DNA from: Flavobacterium columnare NBRC 100251 = ATCC 23463
GTDB lineage: Bacteria; Bacteroidota; Bacteroidia; Flavobacteriales; Flavobacteriaceae
Assembly: GCF_002530675.1 (NCBI RefSeq)
Contig: NZ_PCMX01000002.1
Span: forward strand, 1-64,000
DNA length: 64,000 nucleotides
Reading direction: 5' to 3'
Shown: positions 57,240-64,000 of the stretch, piece by piece
Position numbering within the stretch: position 1 is the first letter of the stretch
Layout: the number at the start of each line of letters is the position of its first letter
Program-made: the position numbers and the translations under genes
Notes under the pieces: generated by a model
Databases searched by the model: none
What the model was told of the DNA's origin: nothing
Seen by the model: the letters and a program-made list of their open reading frames with translations, nothing else

Positions 57240-59057
57240 ATGAATAAATTTGAACAATTAGGTCTTAATGAATCGCTAGTGCTGGCGATTAAAGATCTAG
57301 GATTTGAAAATCCCTCCGAAGTACAAGAAAAAGCGATTCCTCTATTATTAGAGCAAGATACCGACATTGTTGCATTGGCGCAAACTGGTACTGGAAAAAC
57401 AGCTGCATTTGGTTTCCCTCTTATTCAAAAAATTAACGTAGAAGATAAAATAACTCAAGCATTAATCTTATCTCCTACGCGTGAATTATGTTTGCAAATC
57501 ACGAATGAAATCAAACTTTATTCTAAATACATCAAAGGTTTGAATACGGTAGCCGTATATGGTGGAGCAAGTATTAACGAGCAGGCAAGGGACGTAAAAA
57601 GAGGAGCGCAAGTTATTGTGGCCACTCCAGGACGTATGCAAGATATGATTAACCGCGGAATGGTTAACATAAAAAACATTTCGATTTGTGTATTGGACGA
57701 AGCAGATGAAATGCTTAACATGGGGTTCTATGATGATATCTGTTCTATTTTAGCAGATACTCCAAAGGATAAAAATACTTGGTTATTTTCGGCAACTATG
57801 CCTACTGAAGTAGCAAGAATTGCTAAACAATTCATGCATACTCCTCAAGAAATTACAGTAGGTCATAAAAATCAAGGTTCAACAAACGTTTCGCATGAGT
57901 TTTATTTAGTTAATGCACGCGATCGTTACGCTGCTCTAAAACGTTTAGCAGACACTAACCCTGACATTTTCTCTGTTATTTTTTGTAGAACCAAAAGAGA
58001 TACGCAGGCAATTGCCGAAAAATTAATCGAAGATGGTTATAACGCAGCAGCTTTACATGGTGATTTATCGCAAGCACAACGTGATGCTGTTATGAAAGCA
58101 TTTCGTGGTCGCCAAATTCAAATGTTAGTGGCTACTGACGTTGCAGCACGTGGTATAGATGTAGATGATGTAACACACGTAATAAACTATCAGTTACCTG
58201 ATGAAATTGAAACTTACACACACCGTTCGGGTCGTACGGGTCGTGCTGGAAAATCAGGTACATCTATGGTTATTATTACAAAAAGTGAATTACGCAAAAT
58301 CAGTCAGATTGAGCGAATCATTAAAACTAAATTTGAGGAAAGACCTATCCCTAGTGGAATTGAAATCTGCGAAATTCAGTTATACCACTTAGCAAACAAA
58401 ATAAAAGACGTAGAAATAGATCATGAAATTGATAATTACCTACCTGCTATTTATGATGTTCTTCAAGATTTAACAAAAGAAGAATTAATCAAGAAAATGG
58501 TATCGGTTGAATTCAATCGCTTCTTATCTTACTACAAAAAATCACGTGATTTACACCAAGAATCTTCTAGTAGTAAAACAACAACTATTCCAACAGAAGG
58601 TGCTGTTCGCTATTTCATTAACATTGGAGCTCGTGATGGTTTTGAATGGATGGAATTAAAAGATTTCTTAAAAGAAAAATTAGAACTAGGCCGTGATGAT
58701 GTTTTTAAAGTAGATGTAAAAGAAGGTTTTTCTTTCTTCAACACTGATGCAGAGCACGTAGATTTAGTTATGAATACTTTAAACGGTATTACCTTAGAAG
58801 GTAGACGTATAAACGTAGAAATATCTAAAAATGATGGTTCTTCCAACAACAAACGTCGCGACCATAACTCTAGAGGTGGTGGTGAACGTAGAGAAAGACG
58901 CGGTGAAGGTGGTGCTCCTAGAGGGGAAAGACGTGATGGCGCTAAAAAATCATCCGATAGAAGAAGCTCTTCTTCTGACGATAGAAGCCCTAAAAATGAA
59001 AGACGTCCTCGTCGTTCCGATTCTTCTTCATCAGGCAGCAGAAACCGTAGAAGCTAA
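57240..59057 (+). CDS. DEAD-box RNA helicase with DbpA-type domain and basic RG/S tail
   Basis: A 605-residue ATP-dependent RNA helicase of the CsdA/DeaD type. Motifs seen are AQTGTGKTAAFGFP (I), SPTRELCLQ (Ia), VLDEADEML (DEAD), SAT (III), DVAARGIDVDDV (V) and HRSGRTGRAGK (VI). A DbpA-like RNA-binding domain follows (about 455-530; RYFINIGARDGFEW). The last 70 residues are rich in Arg, Gly and Ser (for example RGGGERRERRGEGG), a disordered RNA-binding tail. Cold-shock or ribosome-assembly role is inferred. Repeat copy D begins 11 nt after the stop. Confidence 0.94.
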   Translation: MNKFEQLGLNESLVLAIKDLGFENPSEVQEKAIPLLLEQDTDIVALAQTGTGKTAAFGFPLIQKINVEDKITQALILSPTRELCLQITNEIKLYSKYIKGLNTVAVYGGASINEQARDVKRGAQVIVATPGRMQDMINRGMVNIKNISICVLDEADEMLNMGFYDDICSILADTPKDKNTWLFSATMPTEVARIAKQFMHTPQEITVGHKNQGSTNVSHEFYLVNARDRYAALKRLADTNPDIFSVIFCRTKRDTQAIAEKLIEDGYNAAALHGDLSQAQRDAVMKAFRGRQIQMLVATDVAARGIDVDDVTHVINYQLPDEIETYTHRSGRTGRAGKSGTSMVIITKSELRKISQIERIIKTKFEERPIPSGIEICEIQLYHLANKIKDVEIDHEIDNYLPAIYDVLQDLTKEELIKKMVSVEFNRFLSYYKKSRDLHQESSSSKTTTIPTEGAVRYFINIGARDGFEWMELKDFLKEKLELGRDDVFKVDVKEGFSFFNTDAEHVDLVMNTLNGITLEGRRINVEISKNDGSSNNKRRDHNSRGGGERRERRGEGGAPRGERRDGAKKSSDRRSSSSDDRSPKNERRPRRSDSSSSGSRNRRS

Positions 59058-59068
59058 TCATTTTATTA

Positions 59069-59232
59069 AACTCAGATTATGCGTTAGCCTTTGCTATAAA
59101 GATAAAAAGGAAAGAAAAAAATACACGGTTTTTTTTCTACAGATGTAGTTTTACCACATTGAGGAACAATAGTTAAGTACTTTTTTAGAAACCTTTTTAT
59201 CTATAATAAATTTCTAATGCGTGATTCTGGTT
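59069..59232 (+). repeat. Dispersed intergenic repeat, copy D
   Basis: Begins AACTCAGATTATGCGTTAGC and ends CTAATGCGTGATTCTGGTT. Internal pieces shared with copies A-C include GATAAAAAGGAAAGAA, GATGTAGTTTTACC and TTTTTATCTATAATAAATTT. It starts 11 nt after the helicase stop, in the same orientation, and is followed 16 nt later by a terminator. Confidence 0.78.
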
Positions 59233-59247
59233 AAAGCTATACTATCT

Positions 59248-59277
59248 AAAAGGTTGTTCAAAATTGAACAACCTTTT
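59248..59277 (+). terminator. Rho-independent terminator downstream of the helicase and repeat D
   Basis: AAAAGGTTGTTCAA (59248-59261) pairs with TTGAACAACCTTTT (59264-59277), followed by TTTT. It probably ends the helicase transcript, so the repeat would lie within its 3' untranslated region. Confidence 0.88.
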
Positions 59278-59319
59278 TTATTCAAATAAAACCAGATTTC
59301 TTTACTTTGTACAAAAAAT

Positions 59320-59889
59320 ATGCACGACTTTATATACGATCAAAACTTCAATCAAGTTGTTTACAACCAATACGAATTAACTAACAAAGAATTTGAAAAC
59401 TGTACTTTCACGGGTTGTAATTTCACACAAGCCTTTTTTACTGGAACTATGTTTGTTGACTGTACTTTTAAAAACTGTAATTTTAAAGAGGCTAAAATTG
59501 GCCATGTAGGTTTAAGAAATGTATTATTTATAGACAGCGATTTTACAAATGTAAATTTTGCTATGACGGATCAAGTTATTTATGAGTTTCATTTTACCAA
59601 TTGTCTTTTAGATTATGCCCAATTTTATAAACTAAAACTAAAAAAAATTCAATTTACTAATTGCAGTATGGTTTCCGTAGATTTTATGGAAAGTGATTTA
59701 ACAGAAGCTTTGTTTGATAATTGCAACTTACGCTTGGCTGTTTTCTCAGATAGTATTCTTATAAAATCAGATTTTTATTCAAGTTATAATTTCTCCATAA
59801 ACCCTGAGAAAAATAAATTAAAAAAAGCCATTTTCTCTCAAGAAAACATCAAAGGATTATTAGATACTTATGAGATTATAATTAAGTAA
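59320..59889 (+). CDS. Pentapeptide-repeat protein
   Basis: A 189-residue right-handed quadrilateral beta-helix. Pentapeptide units A(D/N)LXX-like are frequent: FENCTFTGCNFTQAFF, DCTFKNCNFKEAKI, DSDFTNVNFAM, ESDLTEALFDNCNL and others, with conserved Cys/Phe positions. Some proteins of this type (Qnr, MfpA) mimic DNA and protect gyrase; that role here is only a possibility. No signal peptide. Monocistronic, convergent with the nitroreductase gene. Confidence 0.85.
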   Translation: MHDFIYDQNFNQVVYNQYELTNKEFENCTFTGCNFTQAFFTGTMFVDCTFKNCNFKEAKIGHVGLRNVLFIDSDFTNVNFAMTDQVIYEFHFTNCLLDYAQFYKLKLKKIQFTNCSMVSVDFMESDLTEALFDNCNLRLAVFSDSILIKSDFYSSYNFSINPEKNKLKKAIFSQENIKGLLDTYEIIIK

Positions 59890-59899
59890 CTTTTTTTTA

Positions 59900-59935
59900 C
59901 CGAACGAGAAATAAAATCCGAACGAGAAATAAAAA
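59900..59935. repeat. Two-copy 18-bp tandem repeat
   Basis: CCGAACGAGAAATAAAA plus one base occurs twice in tandem (59900-59917 and 59918-59935), with 17 of 18 bases identical. It lies just downstream of the pentapeptide gene. Function unknown. Confidence 0.55.
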
Positions 59936-59950
59936 ACACAAATAAAACAA

Positions 59951-60009
59951 TTACCTCCTACTCCAACGGATGTTTGTAGAAAATATAAACTAAAAAGAGT
60001 AAGAGGTAA
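59951..60009. repeat. Inverted repeat between convergent genes
   Basis: TTACCTCCTACTC (59951-59963) and GAGTAAGAGGTAA (59997-60009) match at 12 of 13 positions with a 33-nt loop. It may end transcription from the pentapeptide or nitroreductase side, although no T-run follows. Confidence 0.4.
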
Positions 60010-60042
60010 AATGGAGTTCATCTTGTATCGAATAAATGAAAC

Positions 60043-60657
60043 TTATTTAAACTCGCTTATAATTTCATCTAACTGCAAGCGTGATTTAGATCGTACATGA
60101 GGTTGGTTTCCATCTTTTTGATCTCTTTTTCCTATTGCAACTGCAAATAAAGGCTGATAATCTTTTAATCCTAATACTTTTCTATAAACATCTGTTTCTA
60201 TTCCTTCCATAGGAGTTGAATCAATTCCTAAACTGGCACAAGCTGATAAAAAATACCCTAATGATAGGTATACTTGATTTTTCATCCAAGATTTTATTTC
60301 TTCTTCTGGAAGAGGTTTTAAATATTGTTTGTAGTACCCTGTCGCGCCTTCTGGTAATTTATTTTCTATTTTTTTTTCAAATTTTTCTTCAAATTTTTGA
60401 ATATCATCAATTACGCTAAACACTATTGTATGGCTTGACTCTAAAACTCTTGAGGCATTAAAATAGGATGCTTCTGCTAAAAGTTTTTTTATCTCAGTAT
60501 TGGATACAAAAGTAAAATGCCAAGGTTGACTATTAATAGAAGATGGTGACAAGTTTAATATTGATTTTAATTTTTCAATCATTTCTAATGAAATTTTTTC
60601 ATTAGGATTGTATTTTTTTGTAGTGTAGCGCTCTTTTGCTAATTGTAGAAAACTCAT
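60043..60657 (-). CDS. nfsB: NfsB-like NAD(P)H nitroreductase
   Basis: A 204-residue FMN-dependent nitroreductase. The FMN-binding features are the N-terminal RYTTKKYNP, SPSSINSQPWHFTFV (about residues 37-51) and the late LGIDSTPMEGIE and GKRDQKDGN segments. It would reduce nitroaromatics or quinones with NAD(P)H. It is transcribed divergently from an HxlR-type regulator through an unusually compact promoter region, so it is likely that regulator's target. Confidence 0.9.
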   Translation of the reverse strand: MSFLQLAKERYTTKKYNPNEKISLEMIEKLKSILNLSPSSINSQPWHFTFVSNTEIKKLLAEASYFNASRVLESSHTIVFSVIDDIQKFEEKFEKKIENKLPEGATGYYKQYLKPLPEEEIKSWMKNQVYLSLGYFLSACASLGIDSTPMEGIETDVYRKVLGLKDYQPLFAVAIGKRDQKDGNQPHVRSKSRLQLDEIISEFK

Positions 60658-60693
60658 GTTTGTTTATTTTAAATTAAACTATACTTTTTATAG

Positions 60694-60727
60694 TTGCAAA
60701 CATATTTATAGTTTTTTATATTTGCAA
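60694..60727. promoter_or_regulatory. Face-to-face divergent promoters in one palindrome
   Basis: TTGCAAACATA (60694-60704) and TATATTTGCAA (60717-60727) are inverted repeats with one mismatch. Plus strand: TTG (60694-60696), 20 bp, TATATTTG (60717-60724) for the HxlR gene. Minus strand: TTG (60727-60725), 20 bp, TATGTTTG (60704-60697) for nfsB. Each promoter's -33 box adjoins the other's -7 box, so only one polymerase can bind at a time. The palindrome is also the likely HxlR operator. Confidence 0.75.
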
Positions 60728-60750
60728 TAACGGTCAAAAAGGATAGTGAA

Positions 60751-61119
60751 ATGTATAAAATAGATCATAAAAAATTTCCTTGTAGCACGAGTTTGACTAT
60801 GAAATTCATAGGAGGTAAATGGAAAGCGGTTATCTTAATTCATCTTTTTAATAAAAAAAGGTATAACGAACTAAGAAAACAAATACCTATGGTAACAGAG
60901 AGAACTCTTAGTTTACAACTAAAAGAATTAGAAGAAGATGGTTTGATATCTAGGACTGTTTTTACTAAAAAACCTCCGTTAAAAGTAGAATATGAACTTA
61001 CAGAATTAGGTAAAACCTTAATTCCCTTATTGAATGAAATTTCAAATTGGGGCAAATTTATTGCTGAAGAGCACTTACATGTAAAAATAGAGTCTTGTAT
61101 AACAGATCTTAAATCATAA
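60751..61119 (+). CDS. HxlR-family transcriptional regulator
   Basis: A 122-residue winged-helix regulator. The family signature is clear: a Cys near the N-terminus (FPCSTSL), FIGGKWKAVILIHL, RYNELRKQIP, and TERTLSLQLKELEEDGLI. HxlR proteins often sense electrophiles or redox change through that Cys and control an adjacent oxidoreductase, which fits the divergent nfsB. Its last 11 bp overlap the convergent end of the ABC ATPase gene. Confidence 0.92.
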   Translation: MYKIDHKKFPCSTSLTMKFIGGKWKAVILIHLFNKKRYNELRKQIPMVTERTLSLQLKELEEDGLISRTVFTKKPPLKVEYELTELGKTLIPLLNEISNWGKFIAEEHLHVKIESCITDLKS

Positions 61120-61786
61120 CTCTACCATCCTCCATAGTTATAATACGGTGCGTACGATTAGCAAAATCAGGATCGTGTGTTACTATTAATAAGGTTTGAT
61201 TAAATTCTTTAGCTAATTGATTAAAAATATCAAAAACGATATCGCTATTTTTTTTATCTAGGTTACCAGTTGGTTCATCACCCATGATTATAACAGGTTT
61301 ATTGATAAGTGCTCTAGCAATTGCGACTCGTTGTTTTTGTCCACCACTTAATTGATTGGGCATCTTCAATGCTTGTTCGTGCATTTCTAATGTGCGCAAG
61401 TATTCCATTGCATTATATTCGATTTCCTCTTCTGAGAGTTTAGCTAATTTTAGTCCTGGAAGCATTACATTTCGCAACACACTAAATTCGTTAAGCAGAT
61501 AATGAAACTGAAATACAAATCCTATTTTTTCATTTCTAATTTGCGCTAATTCTTTATCTGTCTTGCCTGTAATTAACTGATTATCCATTAAAATTTGCCC
61601 TTCATATTCAGTATCCATAGTTGATAGTAAATACAATAATGTGGATTTTCCACAACCTGACTTTCCCACAATAGAAACGAATTGACCGTATTCTATTTGT
61701 AAATCAATTTCTTTAAGAACCTGCATACGTACTGGATCATTAAAGTATTTTGTTAGTTTTTTAGTTTCTAAAACAATATTATTCAT
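61109..61786 (-). CDS. MacB/LolD-like ABC transporter ATPase
   Basis: A 225-residue ATPase of the MacB/LolD class. Motifs seen are Walker A VGKSGCGKST, the Q-loop FVFQFHYLLNEF, the signature LSGGQKQRVAIARAL, Walker B VIIMGDEPTGNLD and the switch VTHDPD. Its ATG overlaps the stop of the permease gene (TAATG), so translation is coupled. Together with the permease and the HlyD-type protein upstream it forms an export operon. Confidence 0.92.
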   Translation of the reverse strand: MNNIVLETKKLTKYFNDPVRMQVLKEIDLQIEYGQFVSIVGKSGCGKSTLLYLLSTMDTEYEGQILMDNQLITGKTDKELAQIRNEKIGFVFQFHYLLNEFSVLRNVMLPGLKLAKLSEEEIEYNAMEYLRTLEMHEQALKMPNQLSGGQKQRVAIARALINKPVIIMGDEPTGNLDKKNSDIVFDIFNQLAKEFNQTLLIVTHDPDFANRTHRIITMEDGRVMI

Positions 61787-63042
61787 TATTTTCCTCTAAT
61801 AATTTCTACTGGGTCAATTTTACTGGCTTTCAGTGCTGGAAACAAACCTGCTATACAAGTGGTTAGTAGGGCAAATGTAATTCCTATGACATAAAAAAGG
61901 GGATTGTAATTCATTGGAAACGTTTTAACTGTAGGTAGAGCGGCTGTATTAAATGGAATTAGATCTATAATATTTGAAAAAACAAAACCTAAAAACAACC
62001 CTAAAATACCTCCTGTAATTCCAATAACCATGGACAATAACAGAAAAATCCATTTTACATCATTTCCTGAAAAACCTGTTGCTTTTAGAATTGCAATACT
62101 ATCCATTTTTTCAAAAATCATCATATTTAATATGTTATAGATCCCAAACCCAGCTACAATTAAAAGGACAACACCTACTGCGTAGGATATAATACTCCTA
62201 ATAGTCGTACCTGTTTCAAATTGCGAATTGGCAGTTTGATAATCCATTGCATCTGTTTCATATTTTATTTTATATTCCTTAGCTAAAATGGGGGCTTGTA
62301 AAATGTCATGAATTTTTACTTGAATATCGGTAATATAGTTTTTGGGAACGCCTAAAATTTTTTGAGCCATAGACAAAGAGGTATAACTAGTTATATCATC
62401 TATTTCTGCGATACCTATTTGAATAATTCCTACAATTTTCATAGAGGTTAAATTCCCTTTGGGTGTAGTAATTTTAATCATATCTCCTTTTTTTAACAAC
62501 ATTTTATCAGACAATCCTTTGCCGATCACAATGCTATTGTTTTGTTGCAAATCTTCTATTTTACCTTCTATCATATAATCATTAAGAGCAAATAACTTTT
62601 GTTCTACTAGAACATCAATACCGTTTACAACTCCTGAAATTTCTATTGTTCCAGAATTAAAAAAAACAGGTGTATTGATCTTGGCTGCCACATCATATAC
62701 GCGGGTATCTTGCTTTAAACTCTGAATAATTGATTTAGCATTGTAAATAGATTTCCCTCTATCTTTAGGTTTTATTGAATGAATGAAATTACTATGTTCT
62801 TTATATTCTTGCGAGATAGTCACAGGCTGATTTTGGGAAGGTTTTATTTCGTTATACAAACGAACATGTGGTGTACGATTAATAATTAGACCGTCTAACA
62901 AATCGTTCATACCATACATAAAACTGACCAAAGTAATAAACATGGCTATTCCAAACATGACTCCTGCTCCTGCAATGATGGTTTGCTTGAGTCTAGAACG
63001 CATTAAATGCAGTGCTATAGAAAAAATCAGCTTACAATTCAT
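61786..63042 (-). CDS. FtsX/MacB-type ABC transporter permease
   Basis: A 418-residue permease with the FtsX/MacB layout. One span lies near the N-terminus (about 20-40), a large periplasmic domain follows (about 45-280), and three C-terminal spans (about 285-305, 335-360, 382-402) flank the EKMDSIAILKATGFS coupling helix. The C-terminus KASKIDPVEIIRGK is typical. It probably moves a peptide, lipid or drug out of the inner membrane. Start and stop overlap both neighbours by TAATG. Confidence 0.9.
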   Translation of the reverse strand: MNCKLIFSIALHLMRSRLKQTIIAGAGVMFGIAMFITLVSFMYGMNDLLDGLIINRTPHVRLYNEIKPSQNQPVTISQEYKEHSNFIHSIKPKDRGKSIYNAKSIIQSLKQDTRVYDVAAKINTPVFFNSGTIEISGVVNGIDVLVEQKLFALNDYMIEGKIEDLQQNNSIVIGKGLSDKMLLKKGDMIKITTPKGNLTSMKIVGIIQIGIAEIDDITSYTSLSMAQKILGVPKNYITDIQVKIHDILQAPILAKEYKIKYETDAMDYQTANSQFETGTTIRSIISYAVGVVLLIVAGFGIYNILNMMIFEKMDSIAILKATGFSGNDVKWIFLLLSMVIGITGGILGLFLGFVFSNIIDLIPFNTAALPTVKTFPMNYNPLFYVIGITFALLTTCIAGLFPALKASKIDPVEIIRGK

Positions 63043-64000
63043 TACTTAGGCATATAAATGGTTTCATCTACTTTTAATCCACTAATTACTTCTACTTTTT
63101 GGTAATCTTTTAGCCCTGTTTTTATTTTTCTTTTTTCATTTTCATTTACCAAAACGTATTGTTCTTTTATTAAATAATTCCTTGGTATAGTGAGTATATT
63201 TTTACGGGTTTGAATAATAATATTAGCCTCGGCAGTCAGATTAGGATATAGTTTTTGTGGTGGTTTTACAAAATGGGCTTCTATTTTAAATGTACGTGAA
63301 CGTACATCCATAATAGGATAAATTTTAGCAACGGTAGCTTGAAAAAATTCCCCCTTATAACTATCCATTGTAACGCCTATTTTTTGACCAACTTGCACGC
63401 GTACCATATCATTTTCATCTATATCTAATTCTAATATATAATTATCTTTTTTACCTATGATGGCTAAGGGTGTTTGTTGATTTATAACGGTTCCTTCTTT
63501 TACTAGGATATCATAAAGTTCGCCTGAAAAAGCACTTTTAACAATAAAATCACTTTGTGTTTTTTGGTTTATTCTTAAATTTACATTACTACGATCTTGT
63601 TCATTACGCAACTGAGTTTTTAATTGAGACAATTGTTTTATAGCCATTTCGTGAACTAATTTGGAGTTCTTGTAGGCTAATTCTACTTTTTCGAAATCGA
63701 CTTCAGAAATAGCGTTGTATTCCTTAACATTTTTACTACGTTTATAAAGTGATTCATCCAAAATTAATTTATCTTTAGCACTCTGGATACGTAATTCTGC
63801 TTCTGCTATTTTATCTCGAATATATCTACCGTTTTCTTGTGTGATTTCATACGACAAACGAGCATTTTCAGTAGCCAAATTAGCTTTTTCACTTTCTATT
63901 TGAAACAATGATTGTCCTTTTATTATAGGCTGCCCTGGTTTTACATTAATGTTTTGTAAAACACCTGTTACTGTACTAAAAACTATATATTGTTTGTCTG
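63042..64000 (-). CDS. HlyD/MacA-type periplasmic adaptor, partial at the window edge
   Basis: The open frame continues past 64000, so the N-terminus is missing; the leftmost ATG-like codon at 63908 is internal. Visible parts are a lipoyl-like half (GVLQNINVKPGQPIIKGQSLF), an alpha-helical hairpin (about 63500-63900; many Lys/Glu heptads), the second lipoyl half and a beta-barrel (SAFSGELYDILVKEGTVI). It would link the permease to an outer-membrane channel, as MacA does for MacB. The three-gene order matches MacAB-type efflux operons. Confidence 0.9.
   Translation of the reverse strand, partial: DKQYIVFSTVTGVLQNINVKPGQPIIKGQSLFQIESEKANLATENARLSYEITQENGRYIRDKIAEAELRIQSAKDKLILDESLYKRSKNVKEYNAISEVDFEKVELAYKNSKLVHEMAIKQLSQLKTQLRNEQDRSNVNLRINQKTQSDFIVKSAFSGELYDILVKEGTVINQQTPLAIIGKKDNYILELDIDENDMVRVQVGQKIGVTMDSYKGEFFQATVAKIYPIMDVRSRTFKIEAHFVKPPQKLYPNLTAEANIIIQTRKNILTIPRNYLIKEQYVLVNENEKRKIKTGLKDYQKVEVISGLKVDETIYMPK

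Overview
The window looks like chromosome of a low-GC member of the Bacteroidetes, most likely family Flavobacteriaceae (Flavobacterium or a close relative). The DNA is AT-rich (roughly 30% GC by eye). Several protein types are typical of that group: fused SecDF, TIGR02757, DUF4159, a very large TamB, and a TonB-dependent receptor with a carboxypeptidase-regulatory-like domain. Promoter-like sites also fit the Bacteroidetes pattern TTG-N19/20-TAnnTTTG. Almost everything is core or housekeeping sequence. There is no CRISPR array, prophage, rRNA or tRNA gene that I can support, and only one decayed transposase fragment.

Layout. 1-2.7 kb: an unrecognised membrane protein and an FAD amine-oxidoreductase-like protein, separated by a possible small mobile-element relic with 18-bp inverted ends. 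2.9-4.4 kb: lolD and a TIGR02757 gene. 4.6-9 kb: an exported hypothetical protein, then a carbohydrate block (pfkA, gap, a BadF-type sugar kinase, mgsA). 9.1-13.7 kb: tamB, divergent from tsaD, rsmE, a DUF4159 gene and a SpoU methyltransferase (13.8-16.8 kb). 17-25.3 kb: a pappalysin-like lipoprotein protease, ypfJ with a seven-TM hybrid histidine kinase, a glycosyltransferase and miaE. 25.5-32 kb: an AIM24-family gene, a DEAD-box helicase with hutG, a coiled-coil protein, menE and a CPBP protease. 32-41 kb: arsC-like gene, TonB receptor, corA, hutI, a MazG-like NTPase, a START-like protein, tcdA and tatD. 41.2-46 kb: a broken DUF1684 gene, an MFS transporter, a BlaI/BlaR1-type regulatory pair and a transposase relic. 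46-55 kb: csaA, secDF, mdh, gyrB, asnB. 55.4-59 kb: a frameshifted NUDIX gene divergent from pyrE, a START-like gene and a second DEAD-box helicase. 59.3-64 kb: a pentapeptide-repeat protein, a nitroreductase/HxlR divergent pair and a MacAB-like export operon that runs off the right edge.

Most notable signals. (1) A dispersed, degenerate intergenic repeat of about 165-170 bp with inverted ends occurs in four clear copies (16.8, 26.5, 53.0 and 59.1 kb). Each lies shortly after a stop codon and in the same orientation relative to that gene; two follow DEAD-box helicase genes. (2) The HxlR/nitroreductase intergenic region holds two face-to-face promoters inside one palindrome. (3) The BlaI gene is interrupted at a run of ten A, with the normal C-terminus in the adjacent frame. 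(4) The NUDIX gene has a single-base frameshift and DUF1684 has three. (5) pyrE and the NUDIX gene start only 7 bp apart, with a good pyrE promoter that would give a nearly leaderless transcript. No wholly new multi-gene system is convincingly visible; the repeat family is the best candidate for undescribed structure.
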